A stretch of DNA of 64,000 bases, taken from positions 310,001 through 374,000 of the forward strand of contig CBDANW010000003.1 of assembly GCA_965197825.1 (NCBI GenBank), written 5' to 3'. Below, piece by piece: positions 1 through 9,501 of this stretch. Numbering within the stretch: the first letter of the stretch is position 1; the number at the start of each line of letters is the position of its first letter. This stretch comes from CBDANW01 sp965197825 (GTDB lineage: Bacteria > Acidobacteriota > Vicinamibacteria > Marinacidobacterales > DATDRI01). The notes below the pieces were generated by a model that saw only the letters and a program-made list of their open reading frames with translations, did not search any database and was not told where the DNA came from. The position numbers and the translations under genes were made by a program.

Positions 1-194
1 CGTCTCGAAATCCGGATCGTTGGAGGCCTTGTAATGCTCAATTCGGTGTGGTTGGAGACCATGCTTTTTCCAAGTGCGAGCCACCATCATGTGATGGATT
101 CCCAGCTTCTTCGCAAGTCGACGCGTGCTCCAGTGAGTCGAGCCGTCGGTCGGTTTTTTCTGCGTCCACGAAAGAATCCGTGCTTCCATCCGAG
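1..194 (-). pseudogene. IS630-family transposase, C-terminal piece (split by an IS256 insertion; runs off the window)
   Basis: The reverse strand reads in frame from the IS256 junction to the window edge. It gives a helix-turn-helix/linker stretch with motifs such as GSTHWSTRRLAKKLG and HGLQPHRIEHYKASNDPDFE, typical of IS630-family (Tc1/mariner-like) transposases just before the DDE domain. The catalytic domain lies outside the window. The N-terminal piece is at 1567-1836. When the inserted element and one copy of the 8-bp duplication are removed, the two pieces join in one open frame (...VLTPRMEARILSW...). The family is read from motifs, and the join is seen directly in the sequence. Confidence 0.75.
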
Positions 195-1566
195 GAGCTC
201 TTGTCAATAGGTGTGTAAAAAAGTTCAGGCAGCAGCAACCTTCGACGACTCCGTTACCCTGTCTCCATCTTCAAATCGAACGCCCAGGTGAACCTCTCGC
301 ATCAGCTCCGGTGCGTTGAGCCGGCGAAAATTCTTCTCCGCAACCAGAAGCAGTTTGAAGATTGTCGCAGTGGCGGACTCGATTTTCTTGAACCTTTTGG
401 CCGCATCCGTTCTCAATCTCAGTGCAGCGAACGGTGACTCCACGACGTTGCTCGTGCGAAGGTGTTGCCAGTGAGGCTTGGGAAAGGAATAGAAGCTGAC
501 CATCCGCTCCCAGTCCTCGTCGAGCACGTGCGCGGCCCCCGGAAGACCCTTGCGCAAGCACCAATCCTGGAACTTGGCCTTCTTCGTCTCGCACTCCTGC
601 AGGCTGGTGGCGTAGGGGATCGCCGTCAACAGCGGCTTGGCCTGCGCCTGGTCCCTTTTCGGAATCCGGTCCAGTACGTTGAGGATTCGGTGGTTCCAGC
701 ACCGCTGTTCCTCAGCTTCTGGAAATACGTTTCGGGTCGCGGCCCAGATGCCGAGATGACCGTCACCGATCACCAAACGGGGACATCTCAGACCGCGCTT
801 CTTCAGTCTCCGTAGCAGCGACGACCATGACGCTTCGGATTCTCGATGCCCGGCCTCCAGCGTCAGGACGATTTTCGTCCCGTCGGACAGGCCACCAACC
901 GCAACTAGCACCGCCGCCTTGTCCTTCTCAAGGCCGGCCTTCACGTACACGCCATCTACCCACAGGTACACGAGCTCGAGTTCTTCCAGTGGGCTAGCTA
1001 GCCACTGCTCGTACTCTCCCTGCCATTTCTGTTTCAGCCGCGACACCGTGCTGGGAGAAAGTGGAGCGTCCTCCCCTAGAAGCCCGCGGAGCGACAGATC
1101 GAAATCTCCGTGAGCTAGTCCATGCAGGTACAGCTCCGGAATCAACTCGCTCACCGTTTCGCTCCGACGCTTGAACAGCGGAAGCACTCGACTTTCGAAC
1201 CTCTCCTCCACGTCCCGTACTCTCGGCCGGCGAACCGTCACTGTGCCCACGCTCATCGTCAGCTTCCGAGGCTTACCGTATCCATTTCGATAGCCCGCCG
1301 TTGTGTCCACGGGCTTCCGTCTCTCCGATTTCTCACGCCCGAGAAGCTCCGTGACTTCGGCTACCATCAGCTCCTGCACCCAATCCTGGATCTCAAGCCT
1401 CGCCCACTTCTCCAGCGACTCCCAAGCCACCCTTGACGAACTCCGTCGTCCTGTGGTCTTTTCCTTCATGGCGGTGTTTCCTTCCGTTGGCCCCTTCACG
1501 CCGTGTTTCGTGACGCGGAAGGTTACTCCGCCTTTACTTTATTTCCACACCTTCTGAGGGTAGCTC
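195..1566 (-). mobile_element. IS256-family insertion sequence, complete, inserted in an IS630 transposase gene
   Basis: The element is 1372 bp with imperfect terminal inverted repeats. The left end reads GAGCTCTTGTCAATAGGTGT and the right end, on the other strand, GAGCTACCCTCAGAAGGTGT; a purine-rich AAAxAAAGT stretch follows in both. It is flanked by a perfect 8-bp target duplication, CATCCGAG, at 187-194 and 1567-1574, as expected for IS256. It holds one transposase gene. Both ends and the duplication are intact, so it looks like a recent, single-step insertion. Confidence 0.88.
225..1469 (-). CDS. IS256-family (mutator-type) transposase
   Basis: A 414-residue DDE transposase that would cut and paste its own element. 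The N-terminal third has the RNGYGKPRKLTMSVGTVTVR and RRPRVRD motifs of the mutator family. The catalytic core shows LWVDGVYVK (first Asp) and LVIGDGHLGIW (second Asp). The C-terminal SNVVESPFAALRLRT segment carries the Glu with the usual RTSN context. I chose the ATG at 1469, preceded by GGAAGG at good spacing, over an upstream GTG at 1499. The gene fills the element and ends 30 bp from its left terminus. It is only distantly similar to the two identical IS256 copies at 10.8 and 14.5 kb, so it represents a different IS256 subtype. Confidence 0.88.
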   Translation of the reverse strand: MKEKTTGRRSSSRVAWESLEKWARLEIQDWVQELMVAEVTELLGREKSERRKPVDTTAGYRNGYGKPRKLTMSVGTVTVRRPRVRDVEERFESRVLPLFKRRSETVSELIPELYLHGLAHGDFDLSLRGLLGEDAPLSPSTVSRLKQKWQGEYEQWLASPLEELELVYLWVDGVYVKAGLEKDKAAVLVAVGGLSDGTKIVLTLEAGHRESEASWSSLLRRLKKRGLRCPRLVIGDGHLGIWAATRNVFPEAEEQRCWNHRILNVLDRIPKRDQAQAKPLLTAIPYATSLQECETKKAKFQDWCLRKGLPGAAHVLDEDWERMVSFYSFPKPHWQHLRTSNVVESPFAALRLRTDAAKRFKKIESATATIFKLLLVAEKNFRRLNAPELMREVHLGVRFEDGDRVTESSKVAAA

Positions 1567-1836
1567 CATCCGAGGCGTGAGCACTTGAATCGGACGCCCC
1601 TCGTGACGCGCGTACAGACCTGCCAGACGCTCCTCCAAGAATCGGCGTTTCCACTTGCTGATAAAAGGCGCCGTGCAGCCCACCGTCTGTTGCACCTGCG
1701 TATAGCTTGCACCGTCTGCCAGCAAGAGCAACATCCGAGCGATCCGCGCGTCATCCGCTCGACCGCTACGGCTCGAAACTCGTTTGCCAAGCTCCCTATG
1801 TTCCGCTTGAGTCAACACAACGGCTCTCCCTCGCAT
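1567..1836 (-). pseudogene. IS630-family transposase, N-terminal piece (split by the IS256 element)
   Basis: Starts at ATG 1836 (MRGRAVVLTQAEHRELGK), the usual beginning of an IS630 transposase. It continues through the first helix-turn-helix (ADDARIARMLLLLADGASYT, then VGCTAPFISKWKRRF) to TPRME, where the IS256 element interrupts it. The upstream ATG at 1860 is less likely because family members begin at the MRGRAVVLT segment. The AT-rich sequence just upstream (1837-1875) should contain one terminal repeat of this IS630. The other end is beyond the window, so the element's borders cannot be fixed. Confidence 0.75.
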
Positions 1837-1876
1837 GAGAGAGATATTACAACTAAACACTAAATGTTACAGTCTA

Positions 1877-3259
1877 CTAGTCGGTTCCCGGGAGCTCGCT
1901 GGTCAGTTTGGCGCTCACCGCCGCGCGATCGACTTCCTTTCCTCTGAGATAGACCTGACTGATCCGACGCGTATTGGTGATGTCGTCGAGAGGGTTTGCG
2001 TCGAGCACGATGAAGTCGGCGACGTTGCCCTGGGCAACGGATTCGATGTCGTCGATTTGTAGGACGATGGCCATGTTCTTGGTCGCCGCGGTAATGACCT
2101 CAGATGGCGTCATTCCGGCGAGGACCATGTCCGCCAGCTCGGTATGGGACGTCCACCCCGCTCCCGAGTCGGTTCCCATCCCGATAAGCACACCGGCCTC
2201 CTTGAGCTTAACCAGATTGCGTGCTTGAATTCCATAAGACTCCGCACCACGGGTATATCGCGGGGGTGCCGGGTCAGGGTTCTCGAGCCTCTCACGCATC
2301 GGCTGGATCTGTGACGGAGGATGGGTCTCACCGATCCACGGAAGATCTTCTGCTGTGTATCCCGGGTCTCCGTCCCCCGGGGGTGGCAGAATCGGCGTGA
2401 CGAAGAGGTCCGGATTCTGTCGGGCGAGCTCGATGAACTCGTCATCGACTTCATATTCCCGATCCCGGATCATATGGGCGAAGCCGTCGGCTCCCGCACG
2501 AAGCAGTCCTTTGGAATGCTCCAAACGGGACGTATGGGCTATCACGCGCACGTTGTGCTGGTGTGCTTCCTCGATGACTGCCCGATAGAGCGGTTCCGGC
2601 ATCGCCTCGACGGTACCGGCCCAATCGTCCACCCAGATCTTCACATACACTGGATTATGAGGAACCAGGTCCCGAACGGCCTGTCGCGCCTTCTTCCGTT
2701 GTCACATGAGCCCAGGAGTTCTCCCGGGGACTCCACCTTGCCCGCCGCCCGCGGTGCTGATGCCGCCGCCGACCGTCATCCATCGCGCTCCGTTGGGGAT
2801 GTCTTCTTCTTGAAGCGTCCATGGCAGGTCTCCATGGTTGCCGTCGTTGCCCATGCTCACGTGGGTGGAGATGCCGTAGTAGGCCGCGCGTTGCATGCTC
2901 TCGATCAAGTTCTCTCGCGTGTAGTTCTCCCACGTCCTGGTGCCGTTTCTCGCGTTGGTGTAGCCAAGATGGCCGTGCCCGTCGATGAGGGCGGGCATGA
3001 CGGTCTTGCCGGCTAGATCCACGCGCTCGGCACCATTCGGGGACTCAATCTCGCCGACGCGACCGACCTGGCCGAACCGGTTGCCCTCGACGAGGAACGC
3101 GGCGTTCTCGATGACGGAACCATCCCCGACGATGAGCCGTGCGCCCTCGAACAGGATGGCACCGGTGGTGGGCGCCCGGCGTTCCTGGGCGGGAGGGGAG
3201 CACGACCATCCCAGGGCCAGAGTCAGCAGACAAGACGATAACGTCGATACACGTCGCAT
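1877..3259 (-). pseudogene. Exported amidohydrolase (imidazolonepropionase/prolidase-like), broken by two frameshifts
   Basis: The N-terminal part (2702-3259) begins with a lipoprotein signal (MRRVSTLSSCLLTLALGWSC, Cys in lipobox position). It continues with the amidohydrolase beta-sandwich and the metal motif LIDGHGHLGY. The C-terminal part (1877-2650) has VRVIAHTS, GADGFAHM, and GMGTDSGAG with the metal-binding Asp, ending in the usual GNVADFIVLDANPLDDI. Between them, around 2650-2705, the frame changes twice: AHVTTEEGA is in a second frame and RQAVRDLVPHNPVYVK in a third. Intact, the protein would be about 460 residues and would hydrolyse a cyclic amide or dipeptide-like substrate outside the cytoplasm. 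Either a pseudogene or two base-calling errors; residue conservation outside the junction is good. Confidence 0.8.
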
Positions 3260-3520
3260 GAGTCCTCCTTACGCCTACCGCCAGAGGCGGGGGTGGCGAA
3301 TGTAGGTCGTCACCCGCCCGGAGCTGTCAAAAGACGGCCCTCGCCAAACCCCTCCGGTTTGCGCGAAATCACCCACTTCGGATCTTCGCTCCCCAATAAC
3401 CCGCCTCGATGTCGCAGGATCGGAAGGAGTTGTGTCGCGGCGGAGTCGACCGGTTGCCCGGTACGAAATTTGGATAGATGGCAGTGGAGGGGCGTTCACA
3501 TCGGGTCGAGGAGAGAGGCG
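3260..3520. other. Intergenic, no gene seen
   Basis: Divergent spacer between the amidohydrolase remnant (leftward) and the CBS protein (rightward). The open frames here are short and have no recognisable motif. Promoters for both neighbours should lie here, but I could not pick a convincing -35/-10 pair. Confidence 0.5.
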
Positions 3521-3924
3521 ATGGTCAAGAAGAGAGAAGTGAATGAGATCATGGTGTCAGCCGTCACCACCGTTCAAGTCGGACAGCTCAACATCTCATG
3601 CAAAAACAAGGCGTCCACGCTCTGCCTGTCGTCGGGAACGAAGGCGAGCTCCTGGGCATCGTGACTTCGACGGACCTGATAAGGGAGCATGATCCAGAGT
3701 TCGCCGTGGCTTACCTCATGAGCACGGGGGTCTGCACGGTACAGACGGAGACCAAGATCGAAAGCGCGGCGCGACTGATGCGCGAAAACCAGATTCATCA
3801 CCTCGTCGTCGTCGAGGACGGCAAGGTGGTCGGTATCCTCAGCACGTTCGATCTCTTGTACTTGATGGAAAAGGCGGACGTTCCGAAGCGGCAATCGATC
3901 GTTCCGGCGGGTGCGAAGGAGTAG
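3521..3924 (+). CDS. Tandem CBS-domain protein (apparent frameshift near codon 19)
   Basis: Small two-CBS protein of about 134 residues, the kind that binds adenine nucleotides and acts as an energy sensor. ATG 3521 has a strong GGAGAGAGG site. The first residues MVKKREVNEIMVSAVTTVQ begin CBS1. At about 3575-3580 the frame must change for the rest of CBS1 (LMQKQGVHALPVVGNEGELL, then GIVTSTDLI). CBS2 follows (VCTVQTETKIESAARLM, HHLVVVEDGKVVGILSTFDLL). The downstream frame alone is open from 3598. The DxxxLL and GI(V/L)ST(T/F)DL motifs are intact, so only one base is out of place. I see no partner domain. Confidence 0.72.
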
Positions 3925-4070
3925 ACACGTCCTGCGAAGGCAGGCGGAGTTGGTGGTCTGGGTTCTCCGGACCACCAGGACCGCGCGATCGGCAAGTACT
4001 CCCATCCTCTCTCTTGCCGCACGCGACCTGTTTGTGCTAGGTTTTCGCGTTTTCCGAGAGGGGGAAGCTA

Positions 4071-4385
4071 ATGAAATGGTACGTGTATGTTGCCTATTTC
4101 TTCGGCGGCGCCTTTCTTGTTAACGCCATCCCGCACTTCGTCAGCGGAGTAACCGGACATCCGTTCCCGAGCCCATTTGCTTCACCGCCCGGTCAGGGAG
4201 AGTCTTCGGCGATGGTCAACGTGCTGTGGGGGTCGTTCAATCTCGTGATCGCTTACTTGCTCATCGGTCGCGTAGGTACATTCCAGCTTCGCCGACCGCG
4301 AGACGTGCTCATCGTCGGGATTGGAGGTCTCCTCATGGCGATGATGTTGTCCCAGGCATTCGGGAAGATCTACGGCGGCGCATAG
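4071..4385 (+). CDS. Small conserved membrane protein, function unknown
   Basis: 104 residues. A first hydrophobic segment (YVYVAYFFGGAFLVNAIPHF) is followed by a short proline-rich loop (HPFPSPFASPPGQG), a second segment (MVNVLWGSFNLVIAYLLIG) and a third (VLIVGIGGLLMAMMLSQAFG). The pattern of NAIPHFVxGxxGxxFPxPFxxPPGxG resembles a widespread family of uncharacterised small inner-membrane proteins. Start ATG 4071 follows GAGAGGGGGAAGCTA, a good ribosome site. It stands alone between two + strand genes with its own spacer. No function can be assigned. Confidence 0.7.
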   Translation: MKWYVYVAYFFGGAFLVNAIPHFVSGVTGHPFPSPFASPPGQGESSAMVNVLWGSFNLVIAYLLIGRVGTFQLRRPRDVLIVGIGGLLMAMMLSQAFGKIYGGA

Positions 4386-4582
4386 TCAAACTCCAAACCT
4401 CGCCAGCCACCCGGCCAACGAGAGGGGTGGACGCGGACGTGTCCGCTGCGAGCCGCGTCCCAGTTTGACTTCTCCATCGGTATGCAATATACGGACGCGA
4501 TACGCGAGATACCGGTCCGATCGTCAAGAGAGCGGCTGCTGGAACGATCGTGCCCGGGTCATTCCTTACGGAAGGAGAAGTG

Positions 4583-5512
4583 ATGATGAGAGGCAAGGCT
4601 TTCGTCTTCAGTAGGTCCCGGCTGCACTTCATTCGTGTGGCTGTCATGGCGGTCGCTGCGTGCACGCTGTTCACGGCGGAGCTCACCGCGCAGCGGAACG
4701 CCGATGGGACCGGTACTCCGTACTTGAATACGATCATCGAACGGTTCGAGGCCGACCTACCTTCGTTCAACGGGGAGCATTGGGTGAACCTGCCTGGTAT
4801 CGAGCACAATCCCTTTGCTTATCCCGCCGTCCGAGAAAGGATGGACGAGCTCCGGCCGGAGGGCTCTACCAAGCCGACGATGTTTCCCATCGTCCGGATG
4901 GATTTCGAGGGATACCAGGACTACAACCATCTCGTGACGGGGCTCCTGAATCGGGGCGTGGGAGGAATCATTCTCCCGATGCCCGAGACGGTTGCCGAGG
5001 TAGTCAAGTTCGTCGCAGCCATGCGCCATCCGTCACAGCGAATGACGCCGCACGAGCTTCGCTTTCCGTATGGAACGCGCGGGTGGAACGCGGGGGCGGC
5101 GACCAGGTACTGGGGCCTTCCTTCCAATAACGACTACGCGAGGATCGGCGACGTGTGGCCCCTCAATCCTCAGGGAGAGCTCATGGCCATCGTCATGGTT
5201 GAAACGCCCCAGATGGTGGACATGATCTACGACATTCTCATGGTTCCCGGTTTGAGCGGCGTGCTGATCGGTCAAGGGGATTTGAGCATCCGGACCGGCG
5301 TCGGGCAACCCGGAGCCAACCAGTATCATCCGGAAGTCGAGGAGCAGGTTGCGAGGGTTGCCGCGGCGTGCGTGGAGTTGGGAAAGCTGTGCGGCTCCTA
5401 CCAAAATCCTGCGGAGGGTGTTTGCCCGGATCCAGTGTGCGGACAGGTGTATCGCGTCAAACAGGGATTCAGGCTGTTCACGTCAGGGCGGGGGAACTAC
5501 ACCGGGCAGTGA
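4583..5512 (+). CDS. HpcH/HpaI aldolase/citrate lyase-family protein with an export signal
   Basis: About 309 residues. I chose ATG 4583 because GGAAGGAGAAGTG sits directly in front of it; the GTG- or ATG-like starts further up have none. After a basic N-terminus and hydrophobic stretch (VAVMAVAACTLFTAELTAQ) the mature part follows a TIM-barrel aldolase pattern: FPIVRMDFEG, GGIILPMPETVAEVVKFV, then AIVMVETPQMVD (metal-binding Glu) and GVLIGQGDLSIRTGVG (metal-binding Asp). Family members cleave 2-keto-3-deoxy acids in the cytoplasm with a divalent metal. An apparent signal peptide on this fold is unusual. The next genes downstream (propeller, penicillin acylase) are exported too, but spacers separate them. 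Substrate unknown. Confidence 0.75.
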   Translation: MMRGKAFVFSRSRLHFIRVAVMAVAACTLFTAELTAQRNADGTGTPYLNTIIERFEADLPSFNGEHWVNLPGIEHNPFAYPAVRERMDELRPEGSTKPTMFPIVRMDFEGYQDYNHLVTGLLNRGVGGIILPMPETVAEVVKFVAAMRHPSQRMTPHELRFPYGTRGWNAGAATRYWGLPSNNDYARIGDVWPLNPQGELMAIVMVETPQMVDMIYDILMVPGLSGVLIGQGDLSIRTGVGQPGANQYHPEVEEQVARVAAACVELGKLCGSYQNPAEGVCPDPVCGQVYRVKQGFRLFTSGRGNYTGQ

Positions 5513-5586
5513 CGGGCGTCGACATGCTTCTTGTCCTTCACGCCGGCGTAGTGACGCCTTAGCAGTTGACACCGGAGGTCAATGCC

Positions 5587-7056
5587 ATGACAGAGAAGTC
5601 AATCAGAAAGTCCGCAGTGTTGCTCGCCGTTGTTTTTGTGGCGGCCTATTTTTCGCTGGACGCTCTCGGGGCGGCCATTGCCGCGAACTCGACTCAGGAC
5701 GAGGCGGAGAACGTGCGTCTCGTGGGCTATCACGATATGCAGGGCCGTCAGGCGCTGCAGGTCACGACCAAGTCCGATGCGGCCAATGGAAGCTAGGTCT
5801 ACGTTGGCCACGTTCCGAACACCCGGACGCGCGAAGCGACTCTCAACCCCATCACCGGACGGAACGAGTGGAACGGGACGTCCATCCTCGATATCTCCGA
5901 TCCGGCGAACCCGAAGCTCGTCTGGCACATCCCGAACGAGGTCAGCGCGAACTCCCGCTCGGCGTCGGTGGTCTATGACTATGAGTTCGACTCGGATCCT
6001 CCGGGGAGGGACTACCTCGTTCGCAACTCCGAGGCCGAAGACGATCGGGTGTTCCAGATCTTCGACATCACATCGAGGGACACGGATCCTTCACAGATTT
6101 CGTTGGTGGCGGAGATTACCGGCACGCCGGAGAACTCGTGCGGAACCGGATGTGGAGGGAAGTTCATCAACCGGGTGCACAAAGGCCATTGGTCGGAGGA
6201 GTCGGGTCTCTACTACACCGCTTCCCAAGAGCCGGGTTTCCGTTCGGCGTTGGTCCACATATGGGACCTCAAGGACCCAAAGAACCCGCAATTCGTCGCC
6301 CGGGCCTGGCTGCCGGGCCAGAAAGACGGGGAGCCGGACTACGAGGACCAATATATTCACCATCCCATCGTCGATGAGGCGAACAACCGGATGTACGGCG
6401 GATTCCGCGAGGGAAGCGGCCACGTGGCCGCCTGGGATATCACGGACCCGGCGAACCCGACGTTGGTCTGGTCCTTCGACACCTCGCCGCCGGGGCGAGG
6501 ACCGCACACGATCTCTCCCATCGTCTACGACGCCGTGCCTAACATCACCGCCGCTGATGGTGAGCTGCCGAGAACCTATGCGTTCGTCACCGATGAGCTA
6601 GGGCGAGAGTGCAACCGCGGCGTCAAGAGCAGGGCGACCATGTTCGACATCACGCACGAGAGCCATCCGACGCCGGTCGCGACCTGGCAGGTGCCCATCG
6701 GCGATTTCTGCGACCGAGGGGGCAACTTCGGCCCGCATCAGCATGCCGAAACCGTCAACGGTCAACTAAATCGATTCGAGGACAAGCTTGCCTGGGTTGC
6801 CTACTTGAACGCGGGCGTGAGGGTGGTCGACATCTCCGATCCGTACAACCTGAAGGAGGTCGGTTACTACATTCCGAAGACCAACGCGAACCCCGGGCCT
6901 GGACAGGCACGACCCAATCCGATCCAGCTCACCGACGTCGACGTCGATCACCGGGGGCTTGCGTACGCATCCGATCGGTCCGCTCCGTCGTGCTTGGGGC
7001 AAGGGGAGTCATGCGTTGGCACGGGGCTCTTCATTTTCGAGTATACGGGGAAGTAA
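5587..7056 (+). pseudogene. Exported LVIVD-repeat beta-propeller protein with an in-frame amber codon at 5794
   Basis: ATG 5587 follows a GGAGGT site and a signal peptide (SAVLLAVVFVAAYFSLDALG). The reading frame is then continuous to 7056 (489 codons) except for TAG at 5794-5796, codon 70, in the context GS*VYVGH. Propeller blades repeat the pattern 'ILDISDPANPKLVWH', 'FDITSRDTDPSQ', 'AAWDITDPANPTLVW', 'VVDISDPYNLKEVGYY'. LVIVD-family proteins usually have an aromatic residue, often Trp (TGG), before VYVGH, so a TGG-to-TAG change is the simplest explanation (inference). No frameshift is needed, unlike the other broken genes here. Restart at ATG 5968 would give a 362-residue protein without signal peptide or first blade. 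Confidence 0.8.
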
Positions 7057-7143
7057 ACCCCACTTCTCATTGACAGATCTCTTCGGTACACAGTACTCTC
7101 TCGGTCCGGCCGGGATCCCCTGTTCCGGGAGGAGGAGGTTCAG

Positions 7144-9501
7144 ATGCGAGTCGGACATCGAAGTCTTTCGGGTCTGGCGGTCGTCATGGTGGCGTTTCTG
7201 GCCACCGGTTGCGACAGCGTCATGGATGAGACAGGCAACGTAGGCACCGCGAGTGCCGAGGGTCTCGCGTCCTTGGCCCGGGAGTCCCTGTCTCAGATTG
7301 ACGGCGAGATAGTTCTGGCCGGCCTGCAGGAGCCGGTCGAGGTGGTGCGCGACGAGTTTGGAATACCGCACATCTACGCGCGGAACATCGATGACCTCTT
7401 CTTCGCGCAGGGATACGTCATGGCCCAGGACCGGCTCTGGCAGATGGAGATGTGGCGCCGGTGGCGGGAGGGACGGCTCGCCGAGATCTTCGGGCCCGAG
7501 GCGTTCGACTATGACGCACGCACGCGGCTGATGATGAATCGTGGGCCCTTCGACGACTCCGAGTGGACGAGCTACCACCCAGAGGGCAAGCGCATCTTCA
7601 CCGCCTACGCAAACGGGGTCAATGCCTATATTGACCAACACGCGGACAACCTGCCGGTCGAGTTCAAGCTCACCGGTGTCGAGCCGGGACTTTGGACCGC
7701 CGAGACGGTGGTTCGGCGGTGGACGTCCCTCGATTTCCCGAGCGCCGGGACCAATGCGTTGGATGAGATTGAGCTGGCACTCGATGTGGCCGAGCTCGGA
7801 GTCGAAGAGGCCAACCGGCAAGCCGCGCCCCTTCCGTGGGATGACCTGGTGGTTCCCGAGGGGCTCGACGTCTCGATCATTCCACCCGAGATCGTCGATG
7901 CCATGAAGGCCGGCGACGACGATCCCCTGGAGGCGGGAGTTCTCCCCGCGCTCGAAATCGTCGCACCGTACCCGGACTTGGTCGCGAGCCGGCGGACGGC
8001 CGTTGTGCCGTCGATGGAGCCACTTCTCGAAGTAGGGAGCAACAACTGGGCCGTGAGTGGGGCTCTGTCCACGACCGGCCAGGTGATGGTCGTGAACGAT
8101 CCTCACCGTCGCGTCGAGAACCCGTCGCTCCGATACTACGTGCACCTCAACGCACCAGGATGGAACATCATCGGGACGGGCGAGCCGCCCTTCGTCGGCA
8201 CCCAAGCCGGCCACAACGAGCGGATCGGGTGGGGCTTTACCTTCGCCGGAGTCGACGTGAACGATGTGTTCATCGAGGAGGTCAACCCGGACGATCCCAA
8301 TCAAGTCAAATGGCAGGACGGCTGGGAGCCACTCCGCATCGTGCGGGAGGAGATCCCCGTCAAGGGTGAGGCGCCGCGCACCGTCGAGATGAAGTTCAGC
8401 CGCCACGGCCCGATTTTCTTCCAGGACACGGAGAACCACCGTGCTTACGCGGTTCGTTCCATCACCCACGATCCGGGAACCGCCCCGTATCTGGGGAGCC
8501 TCCGCCTGGCTCAAGCGGAAAGCTGTAACGAGTTCTTCGAGCGGGCCATGTCTTGGAAGGTGCCCACGCACAACCTGATCTGCGGGGACGTCGAAGGCAA
8601 CATCGCTTTCCAAGCTTCGGCGCTCACACCGGCCCGAGACGGTTGGAACGGGCGGCTGCCGGTGCCGGGTACCGGACAGTACCAATGGCGCGGATTCCGA
8701 AGTGATCTCCCGCGTGAGTTCAATCCAGAGCGAGGCTGGGTCGGATCGGCAAACAACGATACTCATCCGCCGGACTACCCAGGGCCGCCGGTCATGTTTC
8801 ATCGCGCGAGAGGCGTGGAGTCCTCGCGGATTGCACGGATGCGCCAGCTTCTGAAGTCGGATCAGAAGTACTCGATCGAGGACCACAAGAAGATCCAACT
8901 CGACGCGTACTCGTTGCGAGGCGAGGCCGACATCCCTTTGTTTCAAGGATGGACGTCCGAGGACGAAGACGTCGAGCGGGCGCGCGACCTGGTCGCCACG
9001 TGGGATGCGGTCCTCGCGAAGGAGAGCGCTGCCGCGGCCATCTACTTCATTTGGCGCGACGAAGAGGCCGATGAGGCGGCGTGGGATCCTGAAACCCCAG
9101 CGGACGAGCGCCAGCCGCTCGTTGCGGAAGGCCTGAAGAAGACCGTGGACCGTTTGACGGAAGAGCTGGGCTCTGACTGGGCCGAGTGGCGATACGGACG
9201 GGTGCAGCAGAGCGAGTTCCCTCATCTGCTGGCGGCCGAGTTCGATTTGCCCACTGTCGAGCGGTCGGGCGGGTTCGGAACGATTGCCGCCACCTCGGTC
9301 AGCTTTCGCCATATCCTGGACACGGCCGACTGGGATCGTTCTGTATTCAGCACGATGCCCGGTCAGTCCGGACAACCCGAGAGCCCGTTCTATGGCAGCC
9401 TGATCGAACGGTGGGCCAACGGCGAGTACTTCCAGCTGGCTTACAGCCGCGAGGCGGTCGACGAGATTGCCGCCTATCGCCTCACCCTGCAGCCGGAGTG
9501 A
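7144..9501 (+). CDS. Penicillin acylase-family (S45) lipoprotein, Ntn-hydrolase
   Basis: 785 residues. A GGAGGAGG-type site precedes ATG 7144, and a lipobox (VAFLATGC) directs export and lipidation. The alpha-chain region has VVRDEFGIPHIYARNIDDL and GYVMAQDRLWQMEMWRR, hallmarks of the family. Autocatalytic cleavage should occur before Ser299 in GSNNWAVSG, which becomes the N-terminal nucleophile of the beta chain. The downstream NDPHR and GWGFTFAGVDVNDVFIEE stretches fit the oxyanion and calcium-binding region. Relatives hydrolyse amides of penicillins, N-acyl homoserine lactones or cyclic lipopeptides; the substrate here cannot be told. The gene is intact, unlike its upstream neighbour. Confidence 0.92.
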   Translation: MRVGHRSLSGLAVVMVAFLATGCDSVMDETGNVGTASAEGLASLARESLSQIDGEIVLAGLQEPVEVVRDEFGIPHIYARNIDDLFFAQGYVMAQDRLWQMEMWRRWREGRLAEIFGPEAFDYDARTRLMMNRGPFDDSEWTSYHPEGKRIFTAYANGVNAYIDQHADNLPVEFKLTGVEPGLWTAETVVRRWTSLDFPSAGTNALDEIELALDVAELGVEEANRQAAPLPWDDLVVPEGLDVSIIPPEIVDAMKAGDDDPLEAGVLPALEIVAPYPDLVASRRTAVVPSMEPLLEVGSNNWAVSGALSTTGQVMVVNDPHRRVENPSLRYYVHLNAPGWNIIGTGEPPFVGTQAGHNERIGWGFTFAGVDVNDVFIEEVNPDDPNQVKWQDGWEPLRIVREEIPVKGEAPRTVEMKFSRHGPIFFQDTENHRAYAVRSITHDPGTAPYLGSLRLAQAESCNEFFERAMSWKVPTHNLICGDVEGNIAFQASALTPARDGWNGRLPVPGTGQYQWRGFRSDLPREFNPERGWVGSANNDTHPPDYPGPPVMFHRARGVESSRIARMRQLLKSDQKYSIEDHKKIQLDAYSLRGEADIPLFQGWTSEDEDVERARDLVATWDAVLAKESAAAAIYFIWRDEEADEAAWDPETPADERQPLVAEGLKKTVDRLTEELGSDWAEWRYGRVQQSEFPHLLAAEFDLPTVERSGGFGTIAATSVSFRHILDTADWDRSVFSTMPGQSGQPESPFYGSLIERWANGEYFQLAYSREAVDEIAAYRLTLQPE

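Noticed and set aside
5794..5796. Genome-wide recoding of TAG to an amino acid
   Set aside because: Intact genes such as ilvC and smc end in TAG with long read-through frames after them, so TAG must normally terminate. Local suppression is not excluded.
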